Below are positions 31,047 through 42,990 of a DNA stretch of 53,368 bases, one piece after another (position 1 is the stretch's first letter; every line of letters starts with the position of its first letter). A program made the translations under genes and the position numbers. The stretch is from assembly GCA_003427395.1 (NCBI GenBank), contig BFEA01000222.1, positions 610,106 through 663,473 on the forward strand, in the 5' to 3' direction. The DNA is from Chara braunii (lineage: Eukaryota > Streptophyta > Charophyceae > Charales > Characeae). Under the pieces are notes generated by a model. That model saw only the letters and a list, made by a program, of their open reading frames with translations. It did not search any database and had not been told where the DNA came from.

Positions 31047-32933
31047 ATGACTGAAGCAGGCAGTAGTGAGGAGGAGGAACGATTAGTGGAACCTCTTAGA
31101 GTTACCCGTCGAACAACTCTCAGTTGACATATCACTTTCCAGGAGTTAGGTCCATGAGAGGAGAGGAGGTTACGGAGGGGAGCAAGGGAGAGGGTGGCAT
31201 TAAGGAGGTGTAGGGAAGCAGCAGCCAGCGTTGAGGCCGCAATGGCTACCGCCTCTAGCATGTCACAGGCCTTGTCCGAGGCCTCTTCATCAGGTGTTAG
31301 TCAAGGGGTTACTCAGGGTTCCATTAGTCAGACTGTTGGGTTGCAAGTCAACCAATAGACTCCTCTCACACCGGAGGATTATGAGATCCTCCAAGTGGAA
31401 GCCCTTCATGATGAGCTGCAACAGCAGTTGAGAGAAGTAGCAGAGAGAAGACAAAGAGCTATAACAAGAAAGGCTAGACTAGGAACTAGGAGGCAGGAGC
31501 TAGGAAGGATAGAAGCACTGGACGAGTGAACGTTGGATCCTGCAATGCAAGCACCACGTTGCTCACTGCTATGCGCGGCAGAAACGCTGGGTGTCCAGCA
31601 GGAAGTGTTGACTGAACTAGTGGTCGGCTAGAACCGAATTATGGCTGCACTGCAGGCTCCTCAGCTAGTAATGAGGCAGCCTCAATATTTTGTAGCTCCC
31701 CCTTCGGTTGCAGGTCCCTTAGTGACGCTGTCACCGGTAGGGCCCTCTTTTTCACCTATGTTTGGCATGCCTCCTCTAGGTGGTTTAGTAGCGGTTAGTG
31801 GTCCAGTTCGTAGTACTTCTCCCGTATCATCGAGGACGGTGGCAGCTACAGCCATAACGTCAGGACAGGCTCAGGTTAGCATGCATCGACCTGTCTCAGT
31901 GGCTATGGAACCACTGCAGCAATCACCTATCCCCTTGCTGAGTCCTAAACTTTTTCTGGCGACAGGTAAAAGGATGAGGACCTGGACACCTGGGTGAGGA
32001 CTGTGCCTACCTATGTGAGGCACAAGCTCCCAAGGCCAGAGCAAGAAGTTATAGTCGCTGCTTCCTTTTTAAAAGGATTTGCAGCTCAATGGTTAAACGG
32101 TCTAGTGCAGCAGCAACGCTATGGTCAAAACTTTGATGCCTGGGCCCAGGCCCAGACATTAGAGGACTTCGTACGGACTGTGTATAACAGGTGGCATGAC
32201 CCTCAAGGGGCTCAGAAGACCACCGACGCAATAAATAGTCTCGGTTCCAAACGCACCGGACTGTGCGGGAAGTCACAGACGTCGTAGAACGTTTGATCGT
32301 AGTGCCTGGTGTACGCTATGATCCACAGGTACTCTTCACAACTTATCTGCGATGTCTGCCCACAGATGTAAAAAACAAGCTGGCGGACGAGGCCAACATC
32401 GACGTACATAACTTCGCTACTTTCAGCAAGAAAGCCTTAGACATAGAGGCTAAGCTTGGGACCGCTCATCAGGGGCTAGGAGATGGTAGGAAGAAGAAAC
32501 TTCCCCAGACGAAAGGAAGAAGGGCAAACTCATGTTCGTTGACCATAATGGTCAGTTGACTGAGATTGACGACTTCCCTGACTATGGGGAAGACATAGAG
32601 CAGGATGGGGCTAGTAAGACTTCGGATGGGCAAGTCGTAGCTCCAATCAAGGAAAAGGCTAGGGGGACCGGGAAGCAAAAGGTAGGCCGGTCCAAGGGTC
32701 AGGGTGACCAAGGAACAACAACATGGGTAAAACTTGGTTTAGACTACGAGGTATCGAGGGACCGAGTTGCTAGGGGTACTTGTCTGAACTGTGGCAGCTA
32801 TGGCCACACTTCCAGGACATGCCGAGGCAAAACCGTCACCATAAAGGTAGCCGCTCCAACGGTGGTGGGCTTATCTTCGAACCCTGGTGGTGCTTCTGCG
32901 AGCTCGTCGCAAGGAAGCACCTCGAGCCAGTAG
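31047..32933 (+). pseudogene. Element C: gag
   Basis: A possible start MTEAGSSEEEERLVEPLR at 31047 is followed by a second Met context at 31242 (MATASSMSQALSEASSSG). The latter frame runs to 31997 with in-frame stops at 31356 and near 31527 and 31629. Frameshifts near 31970, 32250 and 32515 follow. The gag core is visible as TWVRTVPTYVRHKLPRPEQE and FAAQWLNGLVQQQ, then TTYLRCLPTDVKNKLADEAN, then a basic region and the zinc knuckle CLNCGSYGHTSRTC. Heavily mutated. Confidence 0.85.
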
Positions 32934-33680
32934 GAGTGTTAGCTGCTCTTACTCGTGCTAAAGTGGTAACGTTGCCTTCACCACTTCCGGCGTTGGCCAA
33001 GCCTAGTGACCCACTCATCACCCCGCAAACACATTCAGACCCACCGATGTTCTGTATGAGAGATGTGTCAGAGTCCCTAGAAGAGTTATAGACTCAGTGG
33101 TCAGCGAAGGACCAACAAAGGTCCTAGGGGTGAACATTTCGTGGTAGAGGTTGATGTAGGTGGCCGCAAAGTAGGCGCCTTCACAGACATAGGCTCGACA
33201 CTGAATTTCATCAATTGTGCTTGTGTGGACAGACTGCGCTTAGGGGACCAAGTGCAGCAGCTGAGCAGATCTGTAGCACCTACGCTAGCCAACAAGCATA
33301 GCATGGTTGTCCAAGACTATGTCAAGGACGTAGTCTGCACCTTCTCCTATGGAGGAGGGGAACTGAGACATAAAATCTCGTTCCTTGTCAGCGATGAACT
33401 GCCATTCGATATGCTGCTAGGGATGTACTACCTCGAGCTCGCTCAACCTCAATTTGACTGGGATAAAAAGGTGATGATTCACAAGTTGCCTAATAGAAGA
33501 ACTGTTAGACTGCAGAAGTTCAAAGCTAACAGTCTAGTGGAGAACTATGGCTGCATGTGTGCATCCTCTTTCTATAACTACTATAAACAGAATCGCGAGG
33601 ATGACATGCATCCAGTCTTTGTCTATGAGAAAGGGGAGGCCGTACAATCACCCCCAGAGATAGAAGCAACTGTTGCTTAG
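32934..33680 (+). pseudogene. Element C: linker and aspartic protease
   Basis: The linker TPQTHSDPPMFCMRDVSESL ends in a stop at 33089. The protease VEVDVGGRKVGAFTDIGST is then open to 33680, with LRLGDQVQQLSR, SYGGGELRHKISFLVSDELP and FDMLLGMYYLEL. Same family as element A, and here the Leu after D-I-G-S-T is intact. Confidence 0.85.
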
Positions 33681-34636
33681 TATTCAGACCTTTTTTAGGA
33701 GCCCAGTGATGTGGTGGAAAGGGAGGTTGTCCATGTGATAGAAGTCGTCCATGGTAGCAAAGTACCTAGAGGACGGATGTATAGGATGTCTCCTGCAGAG
33801 TTAGATGAGCTCCGCCGCTAGCTTAAAGAGCTCACAGAAAAGGGATGGATTCGGCCTAGTACCTCCCCTTACGGTGCAACGGTCTTATTCGTTCCTAAGA
33901 AGGGAGGTACACTAAGGATGTGCATTGACTATAGGGGCCTCAATGCCATCACCGCTAAGAATGCGGAGCCCCTACCCCGCATCGACGACCTCTTGGATAG
34001 AGTGTAGGGATCTTTAATGACTGCTTAGACAAGTTTATCGGCGTGTACCTCGACGATATCCTAATCTTTAGCAGGACTCTGGAGGAGCACACCGAGCATC
34101 TAAAAATGGTGCTAGGTCTCCTACGGCGGCACCAATACAAAGTTAACTTGAAAAACTGCGAGTTTGGGTGCACCAAAATTTTGTATCCGGGTCATGAAAT
34201 TTCCACAGATGGGTTGAGGCCGAACGATGCCAAAGTGGCCAGGATACGTGACTGGCCCAGACCTCAGATTGTTACTGAGGTCTGGTCGTTTTTTAGGATG
34301 ACGGGCTACTATCGTCTGTTTGTCAAAAACTATAGTACTATAGCTTCCCCATTAACCGACCTAACTCGCCTTGACACCCCTTGGGGGTGGATGGAAGAGT
34401 GTGAAGCAAGCTTCAAGAAATTGAAGTATGCCCTGACACACTATGAAGTCCTCAAACTTCCAGATCCTAAGCAGCCCTTTGTAGTGACCACAAACGCCAA
34501 CCAATATGGCATAGGCGTGGTCCTTGCACAAAAGGAGGGGAAAAAGTTGAGGCCCATCGAGTACATGAGCAAGAAGATGCCATCTCGGAAGTTAGCAAAG
34601 TTCACGTATGAGCGTGAGCTCTATGCCCTCTATTAA
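33681..34636 (+). pseudogene. Element C: reverse transcriptase with internal deletion, start of RNase H
   Basis: RT begins with [20 protein letters not shown] and [16 protein letters not shown], then DDLLDRV and a stop. About 185 bases (roughly 62 residues, including the first catalytic Asp block and the MPFGL block) are missing compared with element A. It resumes at CLDKFIGVYLDDILIFSRT with intact YxDD and continues in one frame through the thumb and VVTTNANQYGIGVVLAQ, where the first RNase H Asp has become Asn. It ends abruptly at ELYALY, where A-rich sequence begins. Confidence 0.88.
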
Positions 34637-34989
34637 CCGAGCCCTCATTTTTCACCTCAATTTATAAGAAAACCATAAGGCCATTTCAAGCAAACTCCAC
34701 ACCAATGTATAAAGTGCACTTCTTACTAACATATTATGAAAAAAAAGCAAAAAAAAAAAATTTAAAAACACATAAAACAGCACCTCAAAAGTGCATTTTC
34801 AGGCAATTTTGCCAAAAAAAAATTCATCGAAATTTCAGGATTTTCAGGATGATCAACAGCACAAATTCTACTAACCCTAATGACACCAAATTTGACACAC
34901 AGCAAGCTTGTCCAAAAACAAAAACAGGCAAAAAAAAAAAATCCAAAAAAACACAAAATTTGACCTCGAAACCCTAATTTCAGGATCAT
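34637..34989. other. A-rich filler replacing RNase H end of element C
   Basis: Contains several A runs (34739-34759, 34816, 34930) and repeated TTCAGGATTTTCAGGATGAT. It does not code for retroelement protein. It lies precisely between the ELYALY strand and the integrase finger, so it replaced the rest of RNase H. Confidence 0.7.
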
Positions 34990-36219
34990 GCATGGTTACT
35001 CAGGGCCGAAAAGTGGGGGTCCCCGTTAACCGCTTGTCTAACTTAAAGACAAAGCTACTTCTGATGAATTTACGGTGGTCAATTGCTTGCTGTTGCTTGA
35101 AAAGGCCGGGAATAAAAGACAGCGTTCCAGATAGAGAGTCTTTACGTGGTGAATGTCATGATGCAACTGGACACTTCGGCTATAAGAAAACATCAGCTAA
35201 CCTAGTGCAGAGATTCTGGTGGCCTTCTGTGATGCAAGATGCTAAAAGGTACGTTGAAACCTGCCAGGTTTCGTCAACGGGATAAACCCAGGACTCAGGC
35301 TCCGCTTGGGCTTATCAAGCCCTTGTCGATTCTTGAAGGTCCTGGTCAAAGTGTGTCCATGGACTTCATGGATACTCTTGTGACTAACAAGAATGGAAAG
35401 AGACACATCTTCGTTATAGTGGACCGATTTTCCAAGTATGCAAGACTAATCGCTATGCCAGAGACCGCTAAAACTGACTACGTCATCAAGTTGTTTATGG
35501 ATAATTGGGTACGGGACTTCGGTTTATCCAAGTCCATTGTCAGCGACAGGGGTGTTTGCTTTACAAGTGAACTATGGCAAAACACTGCCCAACAGATGGG
35601 TACAAGACTGCAGATGATGTTAGGGAATCACCCTCAGTCAAATGGGCAGGCGGAACAGATGAACCGAGTAGTGCAGCACCTACTAAGGCATTACATCAAG
35701 CCTAGTCAGGATGACTGGGACAAGAAATTGCCTCTCCTCGCCAGCCTGTACAACAATGTTCTGCACAACACTACTGGCATAACTCCTAACCAACTGCATC
35801 TTGGTTGGAAGCCCAGATCCGCCCTTGATTTCCTACTACCTGAGAACCAGTCAACTGCAGCACCTGGCAGCATGGAATTTGTTGTCAAGTACGAACAGAT
35901 GCTGCAGCAGGCCGTTGAACACATTAGGAAGTCTCAGGATGCTATGATCGCATCTGAGAACAAACACAGACGGCCTTCTAACTTTCAGGTAGGGGACAGA
36001 GTCTGGGTTAAGTCATCTAAACTGGGACAGGAGTTGGGAATCTCCAGAAAACAAATGCCGCAGTATTTCGGTCCTTGGGAGGTTCTAGACATAGTCAGGG
36101 ATCAGGTAGATAGACCATCCTATGTGATTCGCATCCCTGCTCACCTACGCACACACCCAATATTCCACACCTCAAAGCTGGCACCTTTCACAGAAACTGC
36201 ACAGTTTCCCTTCAGATGA
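34990..36219 (+). pseudogene. Element C: integrase
   Basis: Zinc-finger part: GECHDATGHFGYKKTSANLV then ETCQVSS, where the second Cys pair is damaged, plus a frame change near 35280. The core from 35285 is open for over 300 codons: SMDFMDTLVTNKNGKRH (first Asp), SIVSDRGVCFTSELW (second Asp), and HPQSNGQAEQMNRVV (Glu), so D,D,E is complete. The C-terminal domain has GDRVWVKSSKLGQELGISRK and PQYFGPWEVLDIV. No chromodomain follows. It is the longest intact stretch of this element. Confidence 0.92.
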
Positions 36220-36336
36220 TCAATGGTTTACAAGAGAAGAACTACAGCGAACAGCTCCCCAAGTGATTGCAGGTTACGAAAGAGCACTCGAAGGGAAGAT
36301 GCCTGCAGATTAGAAGACTCCTCAGGGGACTATCGA

Positions 36337-36348
36337 AGAAGGAGGGAA
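36337..36348 (+). other. Polypurine tract of element C
   Basis: GAAGAAGGAGGGA-type purine run just before the LTR start. Expected primer site for plus-strand synthesis. Confidence 0.7.
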
Positions 36349-36349
36349 T

Positions 36350-37387
36350 GCGAGGATGTGGCTCCTCGGCAGGCCTAAGGGGGCCCTGATGGAATGCGAG
36401 GATGTGGCTCCTCGACAGGCCTAAGGGGGCCCTGTTGCAAGTGTGCTCGCCCTAAGTGAAGGCGGGCCTAGCAAATCACGAGAGGCCCAATGCTGTCAAT
36501 TTTGTATTTGGGGTTCAGGCAGTTGTGTCGCGTCAGTTGGTTGAGGGAACCCAGGACCCGAGCTGCAAATATTTTCCACGGCCTTCTGGGCCTTTTCTGA
36601 AATGCAGGCCCTGGGCAAGAACCACAGCATCATACACAGACAGTTGGGAGGGACAACCGACGAGGCCCAACAGCTGCAACAGAGGCCCAACCACTTGAGG
36701 CCTTCCAGAAGCTTCTGGGCGCAGGCCCAGCCCAGCCAGACCGCAGGGCAGGCAGACTCTTTCCATATAGGAAAGAGCTCGCCGCCTGGAGGGTCATTCG
36801 GACACTTGCAAGCTAGTGGCAACGCTGCTGGAGCAGAGACTCGCGGGCTGCTGCTTGCGCTAAGGCAAGGTGCTGCGCACGTGCAGTCGTGTAGGAGGAA
36901 GGGCGCTGTTGAGGGCAGCACCATAGCCCATCCTCCATAGCTAGCTGGGGCTTGGATGTACAGCAGGGCGCAAGGATGGTCTTCGGGTGTACAACGGGAA
37001 GACATGGGTCAAAGACGAGGACGAAGGGGGGATGATGATGATGATGATGTGAGGGCACATACCTGGTATTGGCAATGGTCTGCATTGGTCGACATCTTCA
37101 AGTACTTCGTTGGCTGCTGACGTCAACAGTTGCATTGTCAATTCGTAGGCAGATAGTAGCTGTGTAGGGAGTAGGCTGGGCACCAAGTGCCAAGTAGGGG
37201 GAGGGGCATGGATACTTATGTTGGTGATGGCGAGAGCAAGCTCTCATTGACATTCGGTTTTCTGTGTTACAATTCTCCATTGGTGTTATATTGGTGCAAC
37301 GCTGCTTTCTGGACACTGGGCTACTTTCTGGCAATGTGATTGTGCAATCTGGACTTTGTCATCTTGCTATTCCTCATTTTCCTTGCA
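36350..37387 (+). mobile_element. Element C: 3' LTR
   Basis: Starts TGCGAGGATGTGG and ends TTTTCCTTGCA, giving TG...CA and about 1.04 kb. The first 90 bases hold a 45-bp tandem duplication (36347-36391 and 36392-36436, with GGCTCCTCG and CCTAAGGGGGCCCTG). A (GAT)n stretch lies near 37032. What follows at 37388 is unrelated to the primer-binding region, as expected outside the element. Confidence 0.85.
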
Positions 37388-37885
37388 TCAACATTAGTTT
37401 TTCGAAATTCGAAACTACTTTTCCATTCCTTCTTTTTCGAAAATTTTGTCATTCATTCGAATTAATTAATTCTTTTTTTTTTCGACATTTCTTTTTCAAA
37501 ATTCAAAAATAATTTTAATTAATTCTTTTTCTCGTATATTTTTAATTCATTTTTTATTTTTTTCGTGAAATACATCATGGTCAATTAATTCTTTTTCGCA
37601 ATTCTTGTTGTCGAAATTCTCTTTCGAAATTCTTTTTTTTATATAATTCGGACGTACTTTTTTTTTTTGTTATTCTGAACTCCTTCATTAATTTTGACTA
37701 AGTTCAATTAATTCACAACTGAATTAATTCCTTTATTTGGAATTAATCACCCTTTTTTGAAATTTTAACATCTTCCTATTGTAAAATTCCTGCAAAATAC
37801 CTTTTTGAATTTCACAAATTGTTCTTAGAAAAATTCAACTAATTCTTTGTTTTGTGAATAAAAGCCTCCAACGTTCCTCCTGGCC
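37388..37885 (+). other. AT-rich leader of element D (copy 1)
   Basis: TTAATTAATTC and CGAAATTC words dominate. It leads to AATAAAAGCCTCC and the ATG at 37886. No gene. The same sequence is at 39222-39719. Confidence 0.7.
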
Positions 37886-38269
37886 ATGCCACGCCAAACC
37901 AAGAATTCTCAAAACGCCGCTGCTGACGCTGCTGCTGCTACTGCCGCCGCAGCTGCCTCCACCTCATCACCGCCCGCTTCTCCAGCAACCGCCACCACCC
38001 CGGCCGTTTCCTCCGCGATGGCCGCAAAATCTAGCATCAATATGTCCTCCATCAACACGCATTCGGTTTATAGCCTCCGTCGTGAACTCATTGGTCAACA
38101 GGTTGCCGCCCAGGAGGTCCTTGCTGACTCCTCCACCCTCCTCTCCCTCATGACTACCATGCAAACCACCCTCGACTCCCTCCAAGCATCCCTCTTTGGC
38201 CTTTCCCAACGGATAGCCATCGTCGAACAACAACAAGCCTCCCCCGCCATCCAGATGGTCACCACCACG
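37886..38269 (+). pseudogene. Element D: gag N-terminus, duplicated fragment
   Basis: Begins MPRQTKNSQNAAADAAAATA and is the same as 39720-40103 except near its end. It runs into the poly-C. It is probably the end of a contig rather than a second gene. Confidence 0.75.
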
Positions 38270-38361
<92 letters not shown>

Positions 38362-38362
38362 N
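38270..38362. other. 92-C run plus N: assembly gap
   Basis: A pure C run ends in an N and then jumps back to sequence already seen at 36529. In the other copy the same position has only about 13 C (40104-40118). Confidence 0.93.
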
Positions 38363-40104
38363 CGCGTCAGTTGGTTGAGGGAACCCAGGACCCGAGCTGC
38401 AAATATTTTCCACGGCCTTCTGGGCCTTTTCTGAAATGCAGGCCCTGGGCAAGAACCACAGCATCATACACAGACAGTTGGGAGGGACAACCGACGAGGC
38501 CCAACAGCTGCAACAGAGGCCCAACCACTTGAGGCCTTCCAGAAGCTTCTGGGCGCAGGCCCAGCCCAGCCAGACCGCAGGGCAGGCAGACTCTTTCCAT
38601 ATAGGAAAGAGCTCGCCGCCTGGAGGGTCATTCGGACACTTGCAAGCTAGTGGCAACGCTGCTGGAGCAGAGACTCGCGGGCTGCTGCTTGCGCTAAGGC
38701 AAGGTGCTGCGCACGTGCAGTCGTGTAGGAGGAAGGGCGCTGTTGAGGGCAGCACCATAGCCCATCCTCCATAGCTAGCTGGGGCTTGGATGTACAGCAG
38801 GGCGCAAGGATGGTCTTCGGGTGTACAACGGGAAGACATGGGTCAAAGACGAGGACGAAGGGGGGATGATGATGATGATGATGTGAGGGCACATACCTGG
38901 TATTGGCAATGGTCTGCATTGGTCGACATCTTCAAGTACTTCGTTGGCTGCTGACGTCAACAGTTGCATTGTCAATTCGTAGGCAGATAGTAGCTGTGTA
39001 GGGAGTAGGCTGGGCACCAAGTGCCAAGTAGGGGGAGGGGCATGGATACTTATGTTGGTGATGGCGAGAGCAAGCTCTCATTGACATTCGGTTTTCTGTG
39101 TTACAATTCTCCATTGGTGTTATATTGGTGCAACGCTGCTTTCTGGACACTGGGCTACTTTCTGGCAATGTGATTGTGCAATCTGGACTTTGTCATCTTG
39201 CTATTCCTCATTTTCCTTGCATCAACATTAGTTTTTCGAAATTCGAAACTACTTTTCCATTCCTTCTTTTTCGAAAATTTTGTCATTCATTCGAATTAAT
39301 TAATTCTTTTTTTTTTCGACATTTCTTTTTCAAAATTCAAAAATAATTTTAATTAATTCTTTTTCTCGTATATTTTTAATTCATTTTTTATTTTTTTCGT
39401 GAAATACATCATGGTCAATTAATTCTTTTTCGCAATTCTTGTTGTCGAAATTCTCTTTCGAAATTCTTTTTTTTATATAATTCGGACGTACTTTTTTTTT
39501 TTGTTATTCTGAACTCCTTCATTAATTTTGACTAAGTTCAATTAATTCACAACTGAATTAATTCCTTTATTTGGAATTAATCACCCTTTTTTGAAATTTT
39601 AACATCTTCCTATTGTAAAATTCCTGCAAAATACCTTTTTGAATTTCACAAATTGTTCTTAGAAAAATTCAACTAATTCTTTGTTTTGTGAATAAAAGCC
39701 TCCAACGTTCCTCCTGGCCATGCCACGCCAAACCAAGAATTCTCAAAACGCCGCTGCTGACGCTGCTGCTGCTACTGCCGCCGCAGCTGCCTCCACCTCA
39801 TCACCGCCCGCTTCTCCAGCAACCGCCACCACCCCGGCCGTTTCCTCCGCGATGGCCGCAAAATCTAGCATCAATATGTCCTCCATCAACACGCATTCGG
39901 TTTATAGCCTCCGTCGTGAACTCATTGGTCAACAGGTTGCCGCCCAGGAGGTCCTTGCTGACTCCTCCACCCTCCTCTCCCTCATGACTACCATGCAAAC
40001 CACCCTCGACTCCCTCCAAGCATCCCTCTCTGGCCTTTCCCAACCGATAGCCACCGTCAAACAACAACAGGCCTCCCCCGCCATCCAGATGGCCACCACC
40101 ACGC
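38363..40104 (+). repeat. 1.74-kb direct duplication, copy 2
   Basis: Second copy of 36529-38270. The family-C LTR end lies at 39221 and the element D leader at 39222-39719. This copy continues into the rest of element D. Confidence 0.97.
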
Positions 40105-41436
40105 CCCCCCCCCCCCCTTCGGTTCCACCACCCTTCCCCTATCCTCCGCCCCCACATCCACCGCCCTCTCCTCTAGCACGTCATCCACACCCCCGCCTTC
40201 ATGCACCACCACCTCCACCATGGTCACCCCACCGCCCAAGACGACAACCCCCGTTGTCACACAGTCGTGGACCACTCCCCCCCAGTCAAAACCTCTCGGG
40301 ACTTCATCCACTATCACCTCCACCCTCCCCACCTATACCCAGATCACTTTCACACCACAAACCCTGCTCCCCGTTCTTCCAATACTTCCTCCGTCCGCAC
40401 TCCTCCCGACCAACCCCACCACCGATTTCACCCGGGTACCGTCCTGCTCACCCAAATTTGATTTCAACACCCTCACCGCCACAACATCCTTAATGGGTAA
40501 CATTCCCCCATCCTTCCGATCAATGGACATTCCCCCTTTCACCAACCTTCCCCACGAGGACGTCTTCGTCTTTCTCAGCAAACTCTACGACGCCTTCTCC
40601 CTCCACAACGTCCCTGTCACACACTGGCTCCCTATTGCCAGCACCAGGTTACAGGAGGGCGCCGCTTGTTGGTGGTACACCGAACGAGCTAACCGCCAAC
40701 AAGCAAACGCGGAACCCCATTCCTTCCTCGAGTGGGCCAACCTCATCACCTGCACATTCCGACCGCAAAGACGACTGATGACTACTTTGAGCAACTTTGT
40801 CGCCTTCGACAGAACGGCCTGACCGACCGTTTTGTCCAATATGTCTGTGCGTTGCAGCAACACATCCCCCTTGACTACGTCAGCGATGCCGCATTCATCT
40901 CCCGCTTCAAACGGGGATGCCGCAAGGACCTCGCCACCTCCCTCGTCCACGACCCCCCGATGTCCCTGTCTGATCTTTCAACTGCGCTATTCACCAAGAC
41001 AAATTCCTCACACCGTATAAGGACACACTTATATCTACCCCACCCCGCCGATGGTTTTTTCATAACATCACCGACGAAACCTCTCTCTGCCTCCTCGGGG
41101 GAGTTCTCCACCCCCAACCCGAACACCCTCTCTTACCCACTAGACACCACATCGCTCTCCTCCGACGAACTCTCCGCCATCCACCTTTTGCGGACGGAAA
41201 AGAGAGAACGCACCAGCCGTCCCCCTATCAACACCCACCCAACCCGTCTCACGAAACTCACGCCGGAGGAGCGAACCTACCTCCAAGCTAAGGGTGGACG
41301 TTTCTGGTGCCGACAGTTAGGACATCAACAGACAAGCTATCCAAATACCAGACAGTTCATACGTCAGGCACCCAGGTCCGCGACCCCCCAACCCAATGAT
41401 TCCGCATCCGCCACTCTCGGCCCCTCCTCCACTTGA
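39720..41436 (+). pseudogene. Element D: gag
   Basis: Start MPRQTKNSQNAAADAAAATA at 39720, chosen because it opens the frame just after the leader. An Ala/Ser/Pro-rich N-terminus with a coiled segment (RRELIGQQVAAQEVL) is followed by a Pro-rich linker where C runs cause a frameshift (about 40110-40220). The gag core is FVFLSKLYDAFSLHNVP and LQEGAACWWYTERANRQQ. After a second frameshift near 40770 it continues RFVQYVCALQQHIPLDYVSD and FKRGCRKDLATSL. The zinc knuckle is decayed: RFWCRQLGHQQTSYP lacks the first and last Cys. Confidence 0.85.
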
Positions 41437-42313
41437 ACATTGTCCCCATGATCACCACAAACCCAACCCGGCATCGACGACTGGTCTGTCGGCCATCCCA
41501 TCGGTGACGACCTCTACCCCACCAATGACCCAGTTGGCATTGACAATTTGTTTGGCCCCCCCCTCCCCGATGACGCACCTCCCACCGGACGATCCCCAGG
41601 CGTCGCAACCCACATCGCCTGACACCGCTCCCACTGGTACATGTTCCTCTACCCTTCTCCCAAATCCATCCTTCGTCACCTTCTCTGATATTGTTGAGGA
41701 ATAAGCCCGACACGATCGGCTTGTCAGATTAGGCACCGAACAACGCCCCCTTAACACCATCATCTCCACCGCCTACTCATCCCGCTTCCGCCTCAAGTTT
41801 ATCACCGCGACCCTTGGTGCGTCTATAACCAAGTTTCGGGCCCTCCTTGACATTGGAGCTACCGACAACTTTATCACTGACGCGTGTGTCCGAAAAGTCG
41901 GTCTCACCTCTATCGGTTACGACTCCCCGATTACCATTTGTCCTGGGGACAAAGACACCGCAGTCGTAGTAGACTGCACGGTTCCCGAGACCACCATGAC
42001 TGTCGGAACTCTCCGCAGTCATTTCTCATTCGATGTCATGCACTTGATGTGCGACATCGTTTTGGGAACACCTTGGCGGGACCACTACATGCCATACGTG
42101 TTCCACCCCAACTTCTTCCGCCTCACCAACCCCCCTGACACGCCCATCAACATCCCCTATTTCCCCCACCTACCTCCCAAGACTCCGTCACTCCCCACCA
42201 GTTTCTCCATATGGCCCGTCACAACCCCGACTCCACCTACTACTGCCTTGTCCTTGATCACGAACGTCCTGAGGGTTCCCTACGAACAAACCCGATCAAG
42301 CTCCCCCCTCTGA
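41437..42313 (+). pseudogene. Element D: linker and aspartic protease
   Basis: A Pro/Thr-rich linker, then the frame with TKFRALLDIGATDNFITDAC, a retropepsin D-x-G-A-T start, then HFSFDVMHLMCDIVLGTPW, the C-terminal 'D-x-VLGTPWL'-like block used by this group. The catalytic triplet has Ile in place of Ser/Thr. The frame is fairly open, with a stop at 41702. Confidence 0.8.
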
Positions 42314-42990
42314 CCCCGCCCTCACCTCCATCCTCAACGACTTTACAGACGTTTTTCTCGAGTCCTTGCCTGCCGGGTTACCCCGGATCGTGGTGTATCT
42401 CATACCATTGATCTGGAACCCGGCCACTCTCCGCCGTGTCGCCCTCCATACCAAATCTTCGTCCCAGGAGCCGAAGAAATGAAGCGCTAACTCAATGAAC
42501 TTCTTGAAAAATGATTCATTAAGCCAAGCTCCTTCCCCTTCAGTACAAGCTGCCTTTTCGTAAAGAAAGGGGGAACCTCAAAACTAAGGATGTGCACAGA
42601 CTACCGCGCCTTGAATCGGATCACGATCAAGAACAAGTACCCCCTACCTCGGATCTTTGAGCTTCTTGATCGCCTCCCATCCGCGCGGAAGACACCCACA
42701 AGACCGCATTTCGTTCTCTTCGGGCACTAAGAGTTCCTGGTGATACCCTTCGGACTCACAAACGCCCCCGCCACATTCCAATCCACCATGAATCACATCT
42801 TCCGTGACCTACTCGAAGTCTGTGTCGTCGTCTACCTTGATGATATCCTTGTCTATAGCCCCACCTTTGAGTCCCACCTTCAGCACCTTCGCCAAGTCCT
42901 CTCTATCCTCAGAGAGTTATAATTCTACGCCAAGTTCAGCAAATGCACCTTTGCTACCTCTAGCATAGAATACCTTGGCCACATCGTCTC
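42314..42990 (+). pseudogene. Element D: reverse transcriptase with deletion
   Basis: [20 protein letters not shown] and [13 protein letters not shown] are followed by loss of roughly 30 residues (the FTKLDL-type block) and a frame change. The sequence resumes at EDTHKTAF, then [14 protein letters not shown] and [15 protein letters not shown] (YxDD intact). In-frame stops lie near 42488, 42511 and 42920. Confidence 0.88.

Larger units (their letters stand above)
36529..38270 (+). repeat. 1.74-kb direct duplication, copy 1
   Basis: Matches 38363-40104 with a constant offset of 1834. It spans most of the 3' LTR, the AT-rich leader and the first 130 codons of element D gag. Differences are concentrated in the last about 70 bases before the poly-C (for example CTCTTTGGCC against CTCTCTGGCC). 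Confidence 0.97.

Noticed and set aside
37967-38839. 290-codon minus-strand open frame with a poly-Gly run
   Set aside because: It crosses the poly-C/N gap and LTR sequence. It is an assembly product.
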